Positions 36,889-49,900 of a stretch of DNA of 64,000 nucleotides are shown piece after piece. The stretch comes from Anarhynchus alexandrinus (lineage: Eukaryota > Chordata > Aves > Charadriiformes > Charadriidae), in contig VUYV01000020.1 of NCBI GenBank assembly GCA_008711295.1, forward strand, positions 2,467,296 through 2,531,295, read 5' to 3'. Each line of letters begins with the position of its first letter. Position 1 is the stretch's first letter. Position numbers and translations under genes: made by a program. A model generated the notes under the pieces. The model worked only from the letters and a program-made list of their open reading frames with translations, was not told the DNA's origin and searched no databases.

Positions 36889-39800
36889 TATCTTTTTGCT
36901 TTATTTTTCTCATCTGTAAAACGACGATAACTACAAGCTAAAGGAATTTTTAAGAAGACCTATATTAAAAAAAAATATTATCCATGCACTCTACAAAACC
37001 TAAAGAAATTATCAGTGACATCCTTTATTGCTTCACTCTGTATCATTACAGAAAATGAAAATATCTATACAGCTCACACATATATCTATTGTGTCATCAA
37101 ACAGCTCACACTGAGATGCGTTTGGTGTGTCAGAAAAATGACTACCAAAGCTCTCCAAATCAATCATTTAACAAGTTGAACCTCACACAAAGAGCTTTCA
37201 CACTCTCTAAAACACTCTGTTCAAGCAAACTGAAGCCATGCCTTTAATGGACATGATGGCCTGTCCACTACCTCCAAGCTGTTCCCCTGTTCTGCACAAC
37301 AGTGATTGTGCACAAAAGCACAGGAAAAACTGTTCCAGAACTCAGTCTTGACATTATTCTGGCTACACTATTCATTTTTAAGGTCATCTGAAAATGGAAG
37401 CAGACATACTGTCTATGCTGTTAAACTGTTAGACCTGTCTCTGGCACAATTCCAGTCTAGCCCAATTGACACTCACTTCTTAAGCACTGCTTGAGTGAGG
37501 GTCCCCACGGGCCAGAAGCTATTCACCCCGTGGGCAATCAGGATGGTCAAACCATTGTGGAAGGTGAAAGGAGTTTAGTAGGACGGATATGGACACAGGA
37601 GTAAAGAATGGACATTGGGCCATCTAGTTCTTTAATTTTTAGATCCAGTTGTAGACTACTTGAAAAGGTTTCAAAAGCTTATAACAATAGTTATTAGAAA
37701 CAAACATACTTTCTAGGCAGAATGATAAATTCTGTGAGTTTTTTCAGCATTCCTAAGCAACCTCTAGGCTTGCCTCACACAGCCATGTTTCTACGTTTTG
37801 CACATGACACTTGCTCCAAATCCTGTCTTCTGTACACAGCTTACTTCATCCTTTGGCTAATACCCTCAGTTTAAAAGGCTTTCCTTACTTTAAAAGCTTA
37901 TCCCCCTATTTCCCTCTTCTGTCCAGGCTTTCTAAACCTCTCCAATCTCTTCTGAGACTCACAAGCTACACAATTCTTAAGATCTCATTTAATCCCCCGA
38001 TCAGGCTAATGCTAAATTTTTGAAGAAAGTCTGGAGAAAGACGGCTGCCTTTATCTAGGATGAAAAAACCGTTTTGCTATTTCAAGTAAGAGCCATAAAA
38101 TTAGGATCAAGAAAGAAAGTAGTGTAGCATTTGTTTCCCTTTTTATATAGTAATTTTCAGGCTGATTTTCTGATAGTTACTTTGAGAATAAATCAGAGTG
38201 ACATTGACAAGAACTATATTATCCTGCATTTATGTATTAATCCAATTATATTATCCAAAGATGCACAAAAACACGTCATAAATTATCTTGACTACCTGCC
38301 ATATATATCTGCCATTTCATTTGCTGAAACAGTTCCAAATCCTACCTAGCACAAGTATCACATTGTTTTCACATCAACAAAACATCCTTCCTAATTCTAT
38401 TGACACCATTTGACCCATTTTACCTGAAGTGAACACAGTACCTACAAGCTGTTGTATCATGGTTGACCACAGAATTCAGCTAGCTGTCCAAATTTTTCTA
38501 AGCATCTTCCAACTCAGGACAGCAATATGCTGCCAGAATAACAACAGTCAATTCCATGGAGGGATTTAAGGCCCATCCTGGGACAAGTAGGAAACTTTTC
38601 CTCTTCATTTTTCCCCTTCCTCTTCCTTGTAGTATGACCCAGGTCTCAGTTTTACTGAGATAAATTAACAATGAGCTCTGGTTATCTTTATCACCTCTGT
38701 TTACATGTGAGAGCATGTTTAGGCTATTAAGCCATACAGGGTAAACTAAAAACAAAGGAAAAGCCCAAACATGAGATTGCTTTAAACTGTTACTATCTGG
38801 CATTAGTTCAGCACAGAATTAAGAACACCAAAAACACAGAAGAAAAAAGACTGATGTGACAAGATAAAGAAACCCTATGAGAAGCAGCAGAGAGAAGGAA
38901 GACAGTAGCTCAGCAAAATGAAGGCTCAGCCTGCTCCAGGGAATCACAGGACCAGCACTTTCCCGCTTGACGGATGACTGGCCTGCAGACAGTCACTAGG
39001 GGACCACGCTGAGGGTGAGGAGCATATTCATATTTAGTCTAAGAGTGTGTTTTCCTCAGTTAATTACTGTGCGTATGAACAAGAACTATTCTTCATCGAC
39101 AAACTGGGTATGATCCTGCTGTTAAGCATCCACAGCCTGCAGAAGATACCTAACAGCGATCCAAAGATCTCTACCACTGGGGGGAAAGTGAAAAGGAAGT
39201 CTCCAGTTTGATGTAGGAGCTCCTGTTTATATCTGACTCAGCAAATTGCTTTTCTTTCAATAAGAGGCTTGCAGACTTTCCCCATACACTCAGCATGGGA
39301 GTACCAACTCCCAGTCCAAACATAAGAGGTTAAGAGAGGAAGGTGAGAGTCTCAGCGTCAATAATCCCCACCTCAGTGCTAACGTTGAGCTCAGGGCAGA
39401 GGAGGACCAGTAGGAGCCACCTGTCAACACCCAATAAGGCCTTCTGAAGGAAGATGAAGTAGTGACAGATAGGATGGCATAAGGAAGCTGTGTGTTACTC
39501 ACTAGTCCAAGAAATCAGCTGTCTTAACACTTGGTTTTCTGAACCAGAATGAATCACCTACAATTCAGCCTGGAAAGGAATTTAAAGCATTAAGTCAGGA
39601 ATTAGTATTTTTTCTAACTATAAAGATCGCCAAAAAGATAAAGGAGGAATGTAAGCATCAAGACATTGTTAACAAGCAAGTGAACCACTACATTTAACTT
39701 GCTCAACTACATTTAACTTGCTCAACAGAAATTGCAAAGAGGAAAGCAGAGTCAAAAAAGAAAAACGTCTTTTAGCTGCAGATGATCAAGCATGCCAGAG

Positions 39801-40383
39801 AGCAGGCACTTGTTCCATTTGTACTTTTGGAAGTTGCCAGAAACCGTATTCTAGAAAACAGGCCACAAAAGTTACTCCAGTGGCTCTGGAGTAAATTATT
39901 ATTCATTAAAGCTTTGATGTTACAGGAACTATAAATGACAACTCTTCTAACACTAAAGTGTGGCCATAATTCTACAGAGAGTAAAATTTTCAACTTTATT
40001 TTTAAGACCACCCTCCCCCTGTGCCTCCAAGTATGGCATAACATATTCTAATTAGATTATGGCAATTAAGTTCACAAAATTTCTTGCAAATTTCCTTCCT
40101 ACATCTTAAAATAAAAAAAAAATCTGCTACTCAAAGTGAAATGCACAAGTGTATTTCAGAATATCTGGATAAGAATTCCCTCTTTTTTGTTCTTGATATT
40201 GGTGGTTATTATTTTATTTTAGCTACCCACTGTAACTCCCATATCTATTAACTCTTTGTTGAGGGTCATTAGTTGTTCACCATAAATAAGTAAGTTTTCA
40301 TTAGAATAAATTACTTAGGATTATAATATGGTGTGATTTGTGCTGTTTGCCTAGCTTTACATAGCATGAGTAGCTAGATTTGC
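36889..40383. other. Intronic sequence without recognised genes
   Basis: Unique sequence. The part 37500-37620 (with cccacggg and cccgtggg 15 bases apart) is compositionally unlike its surroundings and may be an unrecognised old transposon fragment. Confidence 0.55.
39688..39725. repeat. Perfect 19-bp tandem duplication
   Basis: The unit ctacatttaacttgctcaa occurs twice head to tail with no mismatch (39688-39706 and 39707-39725). The identity implies a recent local duplication. Confidence 0.95.
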
Positions 40384-40933
40384 TGAAGCCTTTAGGCCGC
40401 GATAGTTATTTTTCTTAGTAATTTTCCTAGCAGCTGGTACAGTGCTGTGTTTAGGTTTTTAGTATGGGAAAGATGTTGATATCACACTGATGTTTTGGTA
40501 GTGTTTTTCACAAGTCTGAGGCTCTTCAGTTCTCCATGTTCTGCCAGTGAGTGCAGATGCACACGGAGTGTAAACCAGAAGATAAGGAGGCTCCAACCCT
40601 CAGCTGAAACTGCAAATCAACAAGGTAAGAGCCTACCTGCCTGGACACAGAAAAAGAATCCAGTAAGATGTTAGAAGACCCCAGACTAAAAATCACATTG
40701 GACTAAAAGACGCATGGGCCGTGAAGACCATATGAGGGGCGGGTGTATAGATCACAAGGGTATAATTGCCCAGAGATTTCTTTGTTCTTTGGTTCCTCTC
40801 TTTGGAGGCACCCAGCTCGGGCTGTCCTTGCTGCCGTACCTTTCAATTAAATTATTTTATAAAATCCAATGCCTGAGACTCTGCTGCGGGAAACCTAAGA
40901 TTGAGCCTCAAGAAGGAGGAAGCGTGCCCGACA
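40384..40933 (+). mobile_element. Diverged avian ERV LTR, plus orientation
   Basis: The left part, gatagttatttttcttagta with cagctggtacagtgctgtgt and aagatgttgatatcacactg downstream, matches from memory the 5' portion of a common bird LTR. That LTR starts TGTCCTGGTTTCAGCTGGGATAG; the terminus here is degraded to tgaagcctttaggccgcgat. The right part has LTR-like features: ctttcaattaaattatttta as polyadenylation region, then caatgcctgagactctgctg, ending near gcgtgcccgaca. No clear target duplication is present, and the right flank is a GT microsatellite. Boundaries are approximate. No internal retroviral region adjoins. Confidence 0.7.
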
Positions 40934-40935
40934 GA

Positions 40936-40956
40936 GTGTGTGTGTGTGTGTGTGTG
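40936..40956. repeat. (GT)n microsatellite, about 10 units
   Basis: Perfect GT run directly after the LTR at 40384-40933. It may have grown at the insertion edge. Confidence 0.95.
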
Positions 40957-43900
40957 CAACACCATGAATGGTGTGTGAATGCTCAGGTAGCAGCTTCTGC
41001 TTTGACAACTCTTATGCAGAACTTTGAAACTACTTACCTATAGCTATTATGGAAGGACTCCACTCTAAAACATCATGTCTGAACACCTGAAACATTATGC
41101 ACAGGAAAATATAAACCACAAAAAAATTTCTTTCCCTCCAGTGATGCTAATTTGTACATATTCCTCTTTTGTCTTGCATAGTTGAGACGCATTAAGTCTA
41201 TTCCACCTCCATGGAACTTTTGCTCGCTCAGCGCAAGAGTATTTTAGCCAACTTTGATGAAACCACTGTATTAAATGGGCTGGAGCTTATTAATAACTGA
41301 AGAACTGGCATGTTTGTACATAACCCTCTTGACCCATAAATCAAGATAACTACAAAGTCAACACAAAAGTTCTCCTTAAAAGACTAGGTGGGTAGGAAAG
41401 CTCCATAGTACTGCCAAGACATTTCGTCTAGCCCACATTTGAAGTAACACTGACCATTCTGAAAACCAGAAGTTGCAAGGAAAAGGAGCAAAGTGCGTCA
41501 GGAAGCAAAACAAATGATGTTCAGAGGATCCCAGAAAATAAACCCTTCTCTCCTTTAAAAAGACCACTAAAAATAGGAAAACCACTTCAGAGAGAACTAA
41601 AAAGCTCAGTCCCTTCCTATCAGCCTGATCTGATGCACCTTGTATAAAAGCACTCTCCGTTGTTTGTGACTCCTGTGGTGACCTCTGTTTCCTCCTAAGT
41701 ACTGCAACTACTTCAAGTAATTTCCATGGTAACTGCATGTAGTTCCCAATTTTAATACCCCAAACAAATTCTTATCTGAACGACTGAAATAAAATACATA
41801 ATTTAGCTCCTTATGCAGATATAATTCACTAGAAGCTAAAATGAACAAAGATATTCAAGTCCGGTTATGCCTGAAAAAGAAAAGAAAGTAATTTTCCAGT
41901 TTTACAGCTACTTTCAGAACTCTGCCTGAAGGATTACACTTGGTAGTTATTCAACTGCAAAATATTATTTCTATGCCATAGATTTTGAATACGAACTATT
42001 AAATCTATTAGATCAATAGTAATTCCTCCAATCTGCACTTAAGTAATTGATATAAAGACCATAACATTTTCATATTGAAACATTTCCTTTTTAGGTAACA
42101 GAGAAGAGAACAAACAAATTCAAACTTTTTCAATTGCATCACGGCAGCTGCATACAATGTAAGCCATGAAGCTACACAATAAAGATTAGATTATGAATTT
42201 CACCAAAATGGCAATTTTAAATAATGTACCACTGAGCTTACTTTAAAATAAAATGGGATAACAGATGTACTTCAGTGCCTAGATGCCTTCTTCCCTCCTG
42301 CATTTTTTTTTTCCAGTGTAACCACTAAATAAATTTGGTGGTTTGTTTCTGAACAGCTCAAACACTGGTGATCCACAGTACAAAATGAGAAAAAGTGTCA
42401 AGTAAGTTCAGAGTAAATATTCAGAGAAGATATCTTTTAATATCAGTCAATCTTTAAAGACTTCATAAACGATACACTAGTGAAGTCCTCCAAATGCTCA
42501 AGAGGCTGGTCAACACCAGTACTTTCTCTCACTCTCCCCACCTCCCATAAAAACGTTTAATTGCCATCATCCTAAAACACACATAACAACGGATCACTCT
42601 AGGACATTTTTAACCGAGGTCCAACAATTGCCAAAGGTAACAAAGGGAAACAGGCCAACATGGGCAGACACTCAGTTTGCATTTCATGCATTGCTTTAAG
42701 CAATTTTCCTTACCAATGATTTGGAGGATTCTTTAACAATAATTTTTGGAAGAAACGTGCCCTAAATAAGCTTACACTACAGAATAAAGTGCTTCAGTCA
42801 ACTCCCCAGTTGCTGAATGCCTTTTTTGATTATTTTAGAGACAAACCCATATTGTGTCTAAAATGAATATTTTGATAATTCCAACTTAGAATTTTTTATT
42901 TAATTGAACAAGCCCAAATATCTTATTTTTTAAAAAAGTGTGTGATAATTCAGCAGACTTCTCATAAAACACCCACAAAAAAACAGATTCTCTCCAAAAT
43001 TCAAGTATCTTATCTCGTCAATACAGAAACAAACAATAGTAAAGCACAGACTATCTGTTGCCCCTCGAAAGTCTAGACTCATCAGCATTTAGAAGATGAA
43101 TTCCAGAGTCCCATCTTCTCCCCAGTTTACCAAATACAAACCTAAGTGTTCTTCTGTCAAAGCACTTAAGTTTTCTCTTTCACACTTGCCTTATGTAGTG
43201 TAGATGTCTGATGTACAGAAATCCTAGGAGGTTATCTGAGCAGACAAGCCACCCAGTCACCTCTGTCTCCAATCAACATCCTCTCTACTTCATTTGTACC
43301 ATTTCTTCCCTCTCAAAGGTCTAAGTGATGTGCATCTAATTAAACCCAGAGCACTGTTTCTGGAAATACCTCCCAATAATAACTTTTTTCCCCCAACATC
43401 AATCAAATAGTTGTTTCCCCAGAATAGGCCCTACCTGCACCCTGCCCTTGTACTGACATTCCTCCAAAAAAGTATTAATCTCTTCCATCACAGGCATGAC
43501 TCCACTTCCTAACAGGAAAAAATTCCCAAAGGAAAGAGGAATTATTCACATAATTTAGCTGAAGGCATTCAACTTGGGGAGCTACACTGAGGGAATATGC
43601 ACCCGAGGCTCCCCAGCACTATCAGTGAATATAAAAAGGCTCCTCTAAAAGGCCTTCAAAACACCACATTTAGGTTCACGCTCTCTGTCAAGTCCTGGAG
43701 GAGGTTCTCTGCTCTCTGTTAAATACACGTGCAATGTAGTAAGATTAGCCTTCTCTGGCAACCCGTGTTACCTTACATTGCCCTCCAGAATTATGCTGCT
43801 GTGAAGTCAGCCAACATTTATCCTTGTCTGACTATTTCCATGCTGTGACAAGCTTGACAGTAGTGGTCTCCAAACAATTCTTAAGTACTAGAGAAGTAAA

Positions 43901-46589
43901 TACCTAGCAGCATACCCTTCTGCAGAGCATCTCACGTCACATGAAAACTAAAGTGAGCATCTGCACTTCTCCAGCATTCACGCTGATGATAAGAAACAAA
44001 CAGATACACAAGGAAAGCTGCCTTAAGAACAGTCTCCTAAATTATTCATTGAAGTTGTAGTAACAGAAGAACTCTTAATAATTAACTAGTTATGAAAAAA
44101 AAATAAAGGAACCAATTTTTGTCAAGAATGAACGAACTATTGGCACATATTTTGCCACACTATTACTCTATAAACCAAACCACGCAAGTTAGAATTGAAA
44201 AACACTTGTAACTAAAATTTCTAGAAGGTAATAATTTTCTAGCTAGTTTGCCATGCCCATCAGCAGCACAGAAAGATGCGTCTTTTGAATCGTCAAGACA
44301 GTTTGGCTTTGATTTTCTTTGCATTCATATAGGTGATAGGAAAAAGAAGAGTTTTGGTGGCTGTAGATACTTTTCCTGCTAGCTTGTTTGTATACTATTA
44401 CTACAAGCTCAATTTGCATATGGCACTGGGAAACTTTCAAGGATCTCTCATTCTCTGCATAATAAGAACATCAGTCCGTTGTGGAAACAAAGTATTCTAA
44501 ATATGCTGCTGACCCCAAACCTTCTTAGTATATTAATTTGCAGACATCTGTGGGGAAGATCAGTTAGGTGCTAGATGCAATGGTGCCAACACATGTGCGC
44601 ATACTGCAGGACAGTAAAGAGCCTTCAGTATCTTCCCGGAAATCAGGTGATGCACAGATGATGCAGACGAGGCATAGGTAACCACAGTTTTTCCATAATA
44701 CAAAAGATAAAAAGGGTTTAAGAAGTCTGAAAAACTAAATTTTCTACCGGTGAACAACAGCTTCTGGTAAAATGATGAACTACATACTCTTCTGTGTAAA
44801 TTACATGAGAGTACAGTGAACCCCTTTTTCTTGACTGTAATTCAGGATTCGTGAATGTGTCTGACTACTGTTGATGATACAAGGAACGTTCTCTTATTAC
44901 TAATCTGCAGTATGTCAATCCGCAGCAAGAGGATAAAATACATTTATAGTTTCGAGTTTCACCCAAGAGTGAATTATTTCAATTTCATTCATTTTCAGTC
45001 CAAAGAAATAATATAGATTTGCCATATTGGAACAATTTGTTTCCCTTTCATTTACACACTTATCTATGAAGGCAAGATGAAATACGACACAGGAAGTCAT
45101 CTCTCTTTACAGCTGTTATATATGCTTTATAATTTATTACAGACTGGAATAACCAGCAATAATGTCTTCCAGCCCTTCACCCTGTTTTGATTTACTGAAG
45201 TTTTAAAATCAGTTTTCCTCAAAATATATATTAAATCCTTCCCTTAAAAAGGGGGGATGAACTACAACCTGAATGGGGAGAGTGTCTATGCATACACATA
45301 CACACTGCATTCTTCTCATCCTTAGTTTTCCTACCTATTAAATCAGAATCAAGAATACTCTCATAAAAAAGAAACAAACCAAAAATATCCATCCAAATAA
45401 AATATTAACATCACTAGTTAAATTGAAAAAAAATTAAATTGTCTTACATAAATTAGTCTTCATAAATACACATTTTACACAGAAAATTATCTTGCTACCA
45501 ATACTGTAATAAAAATAATAACAACAATAATTTTTAAAAGCCAAACTCAGTAGTTCTTACAAGTGAATTTCATCAAATAAAAAACTTATTAATATGCAAA
45601 ACCCCCGTAACTATTGTATGGAAACACCCTAAGGCACAATTGATTGTATGCCTTAATACTATGTACTCATAATTTACTCTTAATTTTTTAAAATGTCCAA
45701 ACATGCAACATTTAAACTCAATTTTTAGACTCTCAAAAGCTTTCTATACAAACAGTAATGCATTACTTTATTTAAAAAAAGCAATTAATTCCAAAGAAAG
45801 TTATTTTTAAACTCCTTTATTCAAATTTTGATGGCATAAAAAGACTGAGGGCATCTGATCAGTTAATGTGAAAATGAATGTGTAACATCAAATCACATGG
45901 AAAGTTAGTATGAATTCCCCACACACAAGTCCTACACATTTGAAAAATCAAGTGCCTCAGAAAAAAAACATGTTCTTCAAATTCCTAAGGGCTTTTCAGG
46001 ATTTTTCCAATCCAATTTAATTGTAACCACTTTAAAATAAATAAATTTCCCCCTCAACTCTACATAGGAGGACTTGAAAGAAAATAATTATTTTAACTTC
46101 AAAATGTTTCACTCATTTTAAAAGACTATAATTCTAGTCACTAACTAAAAAAAAAAAAAATCCTGCATGTCCATCCTCCCCCCAAAACCAGGTATTGAGT
46201 AACTTGAGAAACCTCCCGGATAATTTTAGAGAGATTTTTGGAAAAAGAAAACAAAAAAACGCATTCAATCTTAGCTTCTGAAGTATATCAGAGAATTAAT
46301 TTTTGTAAACAGCGCATCAACTTCCACCCAAAGAAATACTGTCAAATCCTACTTTTTCAAGCTTTAACACACAAATTGAACAAAACTGAAAGGCTCATGA
46401 GATTCACGTGGTTAGTCAAAGAACTGAGAAAGCCAAAAAAGTTTTTTTTCATTTGAAAAATTCTGTCAATATCAAGAAAAGAGCCATGCAAGCTATAATC
46501 TTGTTTCTAAGCAGCCCAGGAAAGTTCTTGTTAGTGCGGTCTCCTAGCCTGCTCTGCTTGACATCCATAAAATCATAGTAAGAGTGGAA
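40957..46589. other. Intronic sequence without recognised genes
   Basis: Unique AT-rich DNA. I see no repeat family or exon in it; the 120-codon minus-strand ORF at 41376-41738 resembles nothing I know. Confidence 0.6.
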
Positions 46590-46975
46590 AAAGTGAATGC
46601 AGCGCTGTTATTCACCAAATCCCGCAATACTGGAACTAGAAGACACCGAAGCTAGTAAAAGAATTGTCTGAACAGATAAAACTACTTTCTTTACGCTGTG
46701 GCTACTGCGCTCTTGCAATTCGCTGCCAGTAGAAGCTGTGAAAGCAGTTGGTAACAGCCCAGTCAGAGAAGGAACTTAGATAAATGAATGGACAACAAAT
46801 CTATGAACGTATACTAACGGGACTGGGAGGAATATAAGGAGAACGGCACACAGAGGACGGCTGGGCTCAAAGGCTCTCCCTGACCAGCACCTCCTGCTCT
46901 AGGGGTCAGAAACAGGACACAGGGAGAGGTGCCTGTTGGTCTGACTCAACAGGGCACTTAGGTAGTTAATGAGAA
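46590..46975 (+). mobile_element. Ancient CR1-like LINE 3' region
   Basis: This is a degraded but recognisable old amniote CR1 or related LINE tail. It has the run caattcgctgccagtagaag with the following ctgtgaaagcagt, then aatgaatggacaacaaatct, then ctgggctcaaaggctctccc, then accagcacctcctgctctag, and finally ggtctgactcaacagggcac. The last motif corresponds to the gg-tctga-ccagtatggca region of old CR1. The element is non-coding. Family assignment within CR1 and L2-like elements is from memory and uncertain, and the ends are approximate. Confidence 0.65.
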
Positions 46976-49900
46976 TGCAGCTTGATTAGCCAACTTTGCA
47001 ATTTGCCATTAAGAGAGACAGGATAATTGAATTGAACAGAATACAGATTTAGAAATCAATATTTAATACACCTTCCATCACTGCTGTTATTCCCCAATAC
47101 AAACAACAAAGAAAACGGCATGAAGAAAAGTAATGAAGCCACTACTTTACTGATCACTAATGATGTTACTTACAATAGCTAAAATTTCCAATATCTTTAT
47201 TACATCTATAGTGAAGTATGGAAATATTTGGCCCAATCTTACAAATGAAAAACAAGCATGAAAGTATAAAGCTGTAAAAATTGCTTCGTGGTAAAAATCA
47301 AAAACCAAGTGTTTTACAAAGATCATTCTTTCTCTCTTTCAGAAGACATTACAAATAATAAAATAACTGCTTCCAGTAGCAGCCTGAAAATGATAAATCA
47401 CACATGGTTTCCCTACAATTATCCCTACTATAAAAAACACTATCTTTTAAACTATTTTTCACTTGCACCGATTTTTTTTTCCCCAAACAATGTATTTTCT
47501 CTGTGTGATGTCTCTTCCATTGTTTTTTTTTCCTTCATTCACTCATTGCTGTCAGAAGAAGATGCTTATGCACGCTTTAACATGTTTTATTGCCTATAAA
47601 TTTGATTCTCTATAGCACCCAATGTATTCATTTTTATTTACTGGTCTTTTCAGCTTCATTTTTCATTTTCAACTGTTCGTGTCCTCTACCTTCTTCCATA
47701 TTAGGAGGTAAATTAGGGGGTGAATAGAAAATTATTTAAAAGCTGCATCAAATGGAACCATCAGCCTAATTCTCCCAATTGAAACTGAGATGAGAAAGAG
47801 CAAGTACAGTCCAAGCTCAAGAAGCTTAAGTTCAACACCAGTTCCACAAGCTTCCTTTGAGGAGAAAAAAGAATCTGAAAAAAGCAGTTTACTTTATGGC
47901 TTTCCCATTCATATGCTGATTTGTACCTTTAAGAAGTGCTACACAGAAGATGATCCTTTGTTCGCAAACCTCAAGTTAAGTTTAACCACAGACAAATTTG
48001 CTTTAGTATAAAATTTTTTTATGTTATCCAAATCATTCCACAACTGAGATTGGCCTGGTGTTGGTTGACAGATGGCTTTATCAACTTAGAAACTGAATAG
48101 TGAATCCACATAAGTGTATTATTTGGTTATACATGTACACTTTGAATATTCATAATGTGTAATTGTAAGTGTGGTACAGTGTTTCAGATACACATCAACA
48201 ATCCATGCCCATTATCTGCTGAGAAATGGGGAAAAAGAGAAATGCTTTATACAGTGGCATCAAACAACTTCAACAGATGGCCATCACTGATCAACAAGCT
48301 AAAATAAACCAGAATTCTTACAAATTTGGCAAAACAACATTTCCTTTTGTAAAAGCCTGTCTTTGTAAATATATATGGCAAGTTTTCACAGTTAATTCTA
48401 GCTCTTGGAGTGCAACAGAAATCACAGAAAAGAATTTAAAGAAAAAGAGTGTTGAAGATGCCTTTCAAACACAGATTTGTCTTACGCAACATTATTAAAT
48501 TGTTCATGGTAATTTTACAACAAGTTGTATTTTAGAGTTAATTTAGTGTTTAGGTGTATCTATGTATCACAGTCAAGCTGAATAACTACTGATAATTTTC
48601 ACCTCTTATGAGATGAAACAGCTTGAAAACAGATCTAGAAACAATTTACAGTTTAAGAAACTCACAATGAATACATCAAAATTCAGAATATATAGAAATT
48701 CTAATCATACTATAAAACTAAAATGTTTATAATGTCAAGCATGAGAAATACGTAATCTAGATTTATTAAAAAGTTAATTGCTTCTTCTAAACTATAAACT
48801 AAAAATTAAGAAAAGAATGTACTATACTTTTTTATAATTCATATCCAAACTGGATTGGCAGGCTCTCTCACGTTTCTCAGGTATTTCTATAACAAGCCAT
48901 ACTGACCCCTCTATACACACTTTTTCAGACAAATACTCATTTTCAGAGGATGAGCTGTCTGGCACGTTGTCATCGACAGCTTAAGTGCACACTAGCTTTT
49001 TTGCTTTTCCTCAAAGCTGTGTTGGGCTTTTTAGCTTAGGATAACTGAAATTGCTATGGCAGAGACAGAGAAGGAATTTGAGAAGAAAAAAGCTCCTTTG
49101 ATAAAGTTCTTGATGAAAAATGTTATTGATTACACCTGTAGAGAAATGAACTTCTATAGCACTAGGACCACATTTGGAGCTGATATTAGAAGTGTAAGCT
49201 TAAGATCAAAAGTATACATAACCTGAAATGAAGAAAGGGATCTTTTAAATCAATAAACACTCTGTCCCAGATGAAGCAATAGCTTTCTTGATCCTGTGTA
49301 GATGATCTACATAGTTTGAAAAATCTGAGACTATCACCTTATCTTAGGAAAAGAAAAAAATGACAGATTGAACACACACTGGAAAAAAGATGTTTAAACA
49401 CTGTTAGATAGAAAGATAATCAAGCAGCACCTAATCAATAAAATGGAAACTTCAGGAAATAATTTCCTTGTATTTCACAAAGTTAAAAAGCAAGGTATTG
49501 GGAACATGCCAATAAAGATTCCTCAGTATGATGTATTAGAAAGAGTGATTAGCTCTTCTCCCCATATTCCACCCTCCACCCCCTACCCCCTCAAAAAAAA
49601 AAAAAAGAAAACTGCATGCCTGCAGTGAAAACTGATTTGTGAAAACAACATCAGTGAAAACCCTCAAAGGTCTGCAGTGACATTTAAAAACTGCTTTATT
49701 TTAATAATATGTTTCTGTAATACAAACCAAGATAATTTTTACTTATCTCTGGACATTACATTATCATTGCATGTAATACTATATTAGAATTAGGAAAATA
49801 TTTTAAGATATCAGTTATTCAGAAATGAAGAAAAGCTAATTTGTATTGTGCAGCAAGGGATTTATTTTTCTTAAACTCAGAAACGTCAGCATAACTGCAC

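Noticed and set aside
37503..37533. 8-bp inverted repeat cccacggg/cccgtggg
   Set aside because: The stem is short and the loop long, so it is well within chance for a GC-richer patch.
41376..41738. 120-codon minus-strand ORF
   Set aside because: No family resemblance and no splice or regulatory context.
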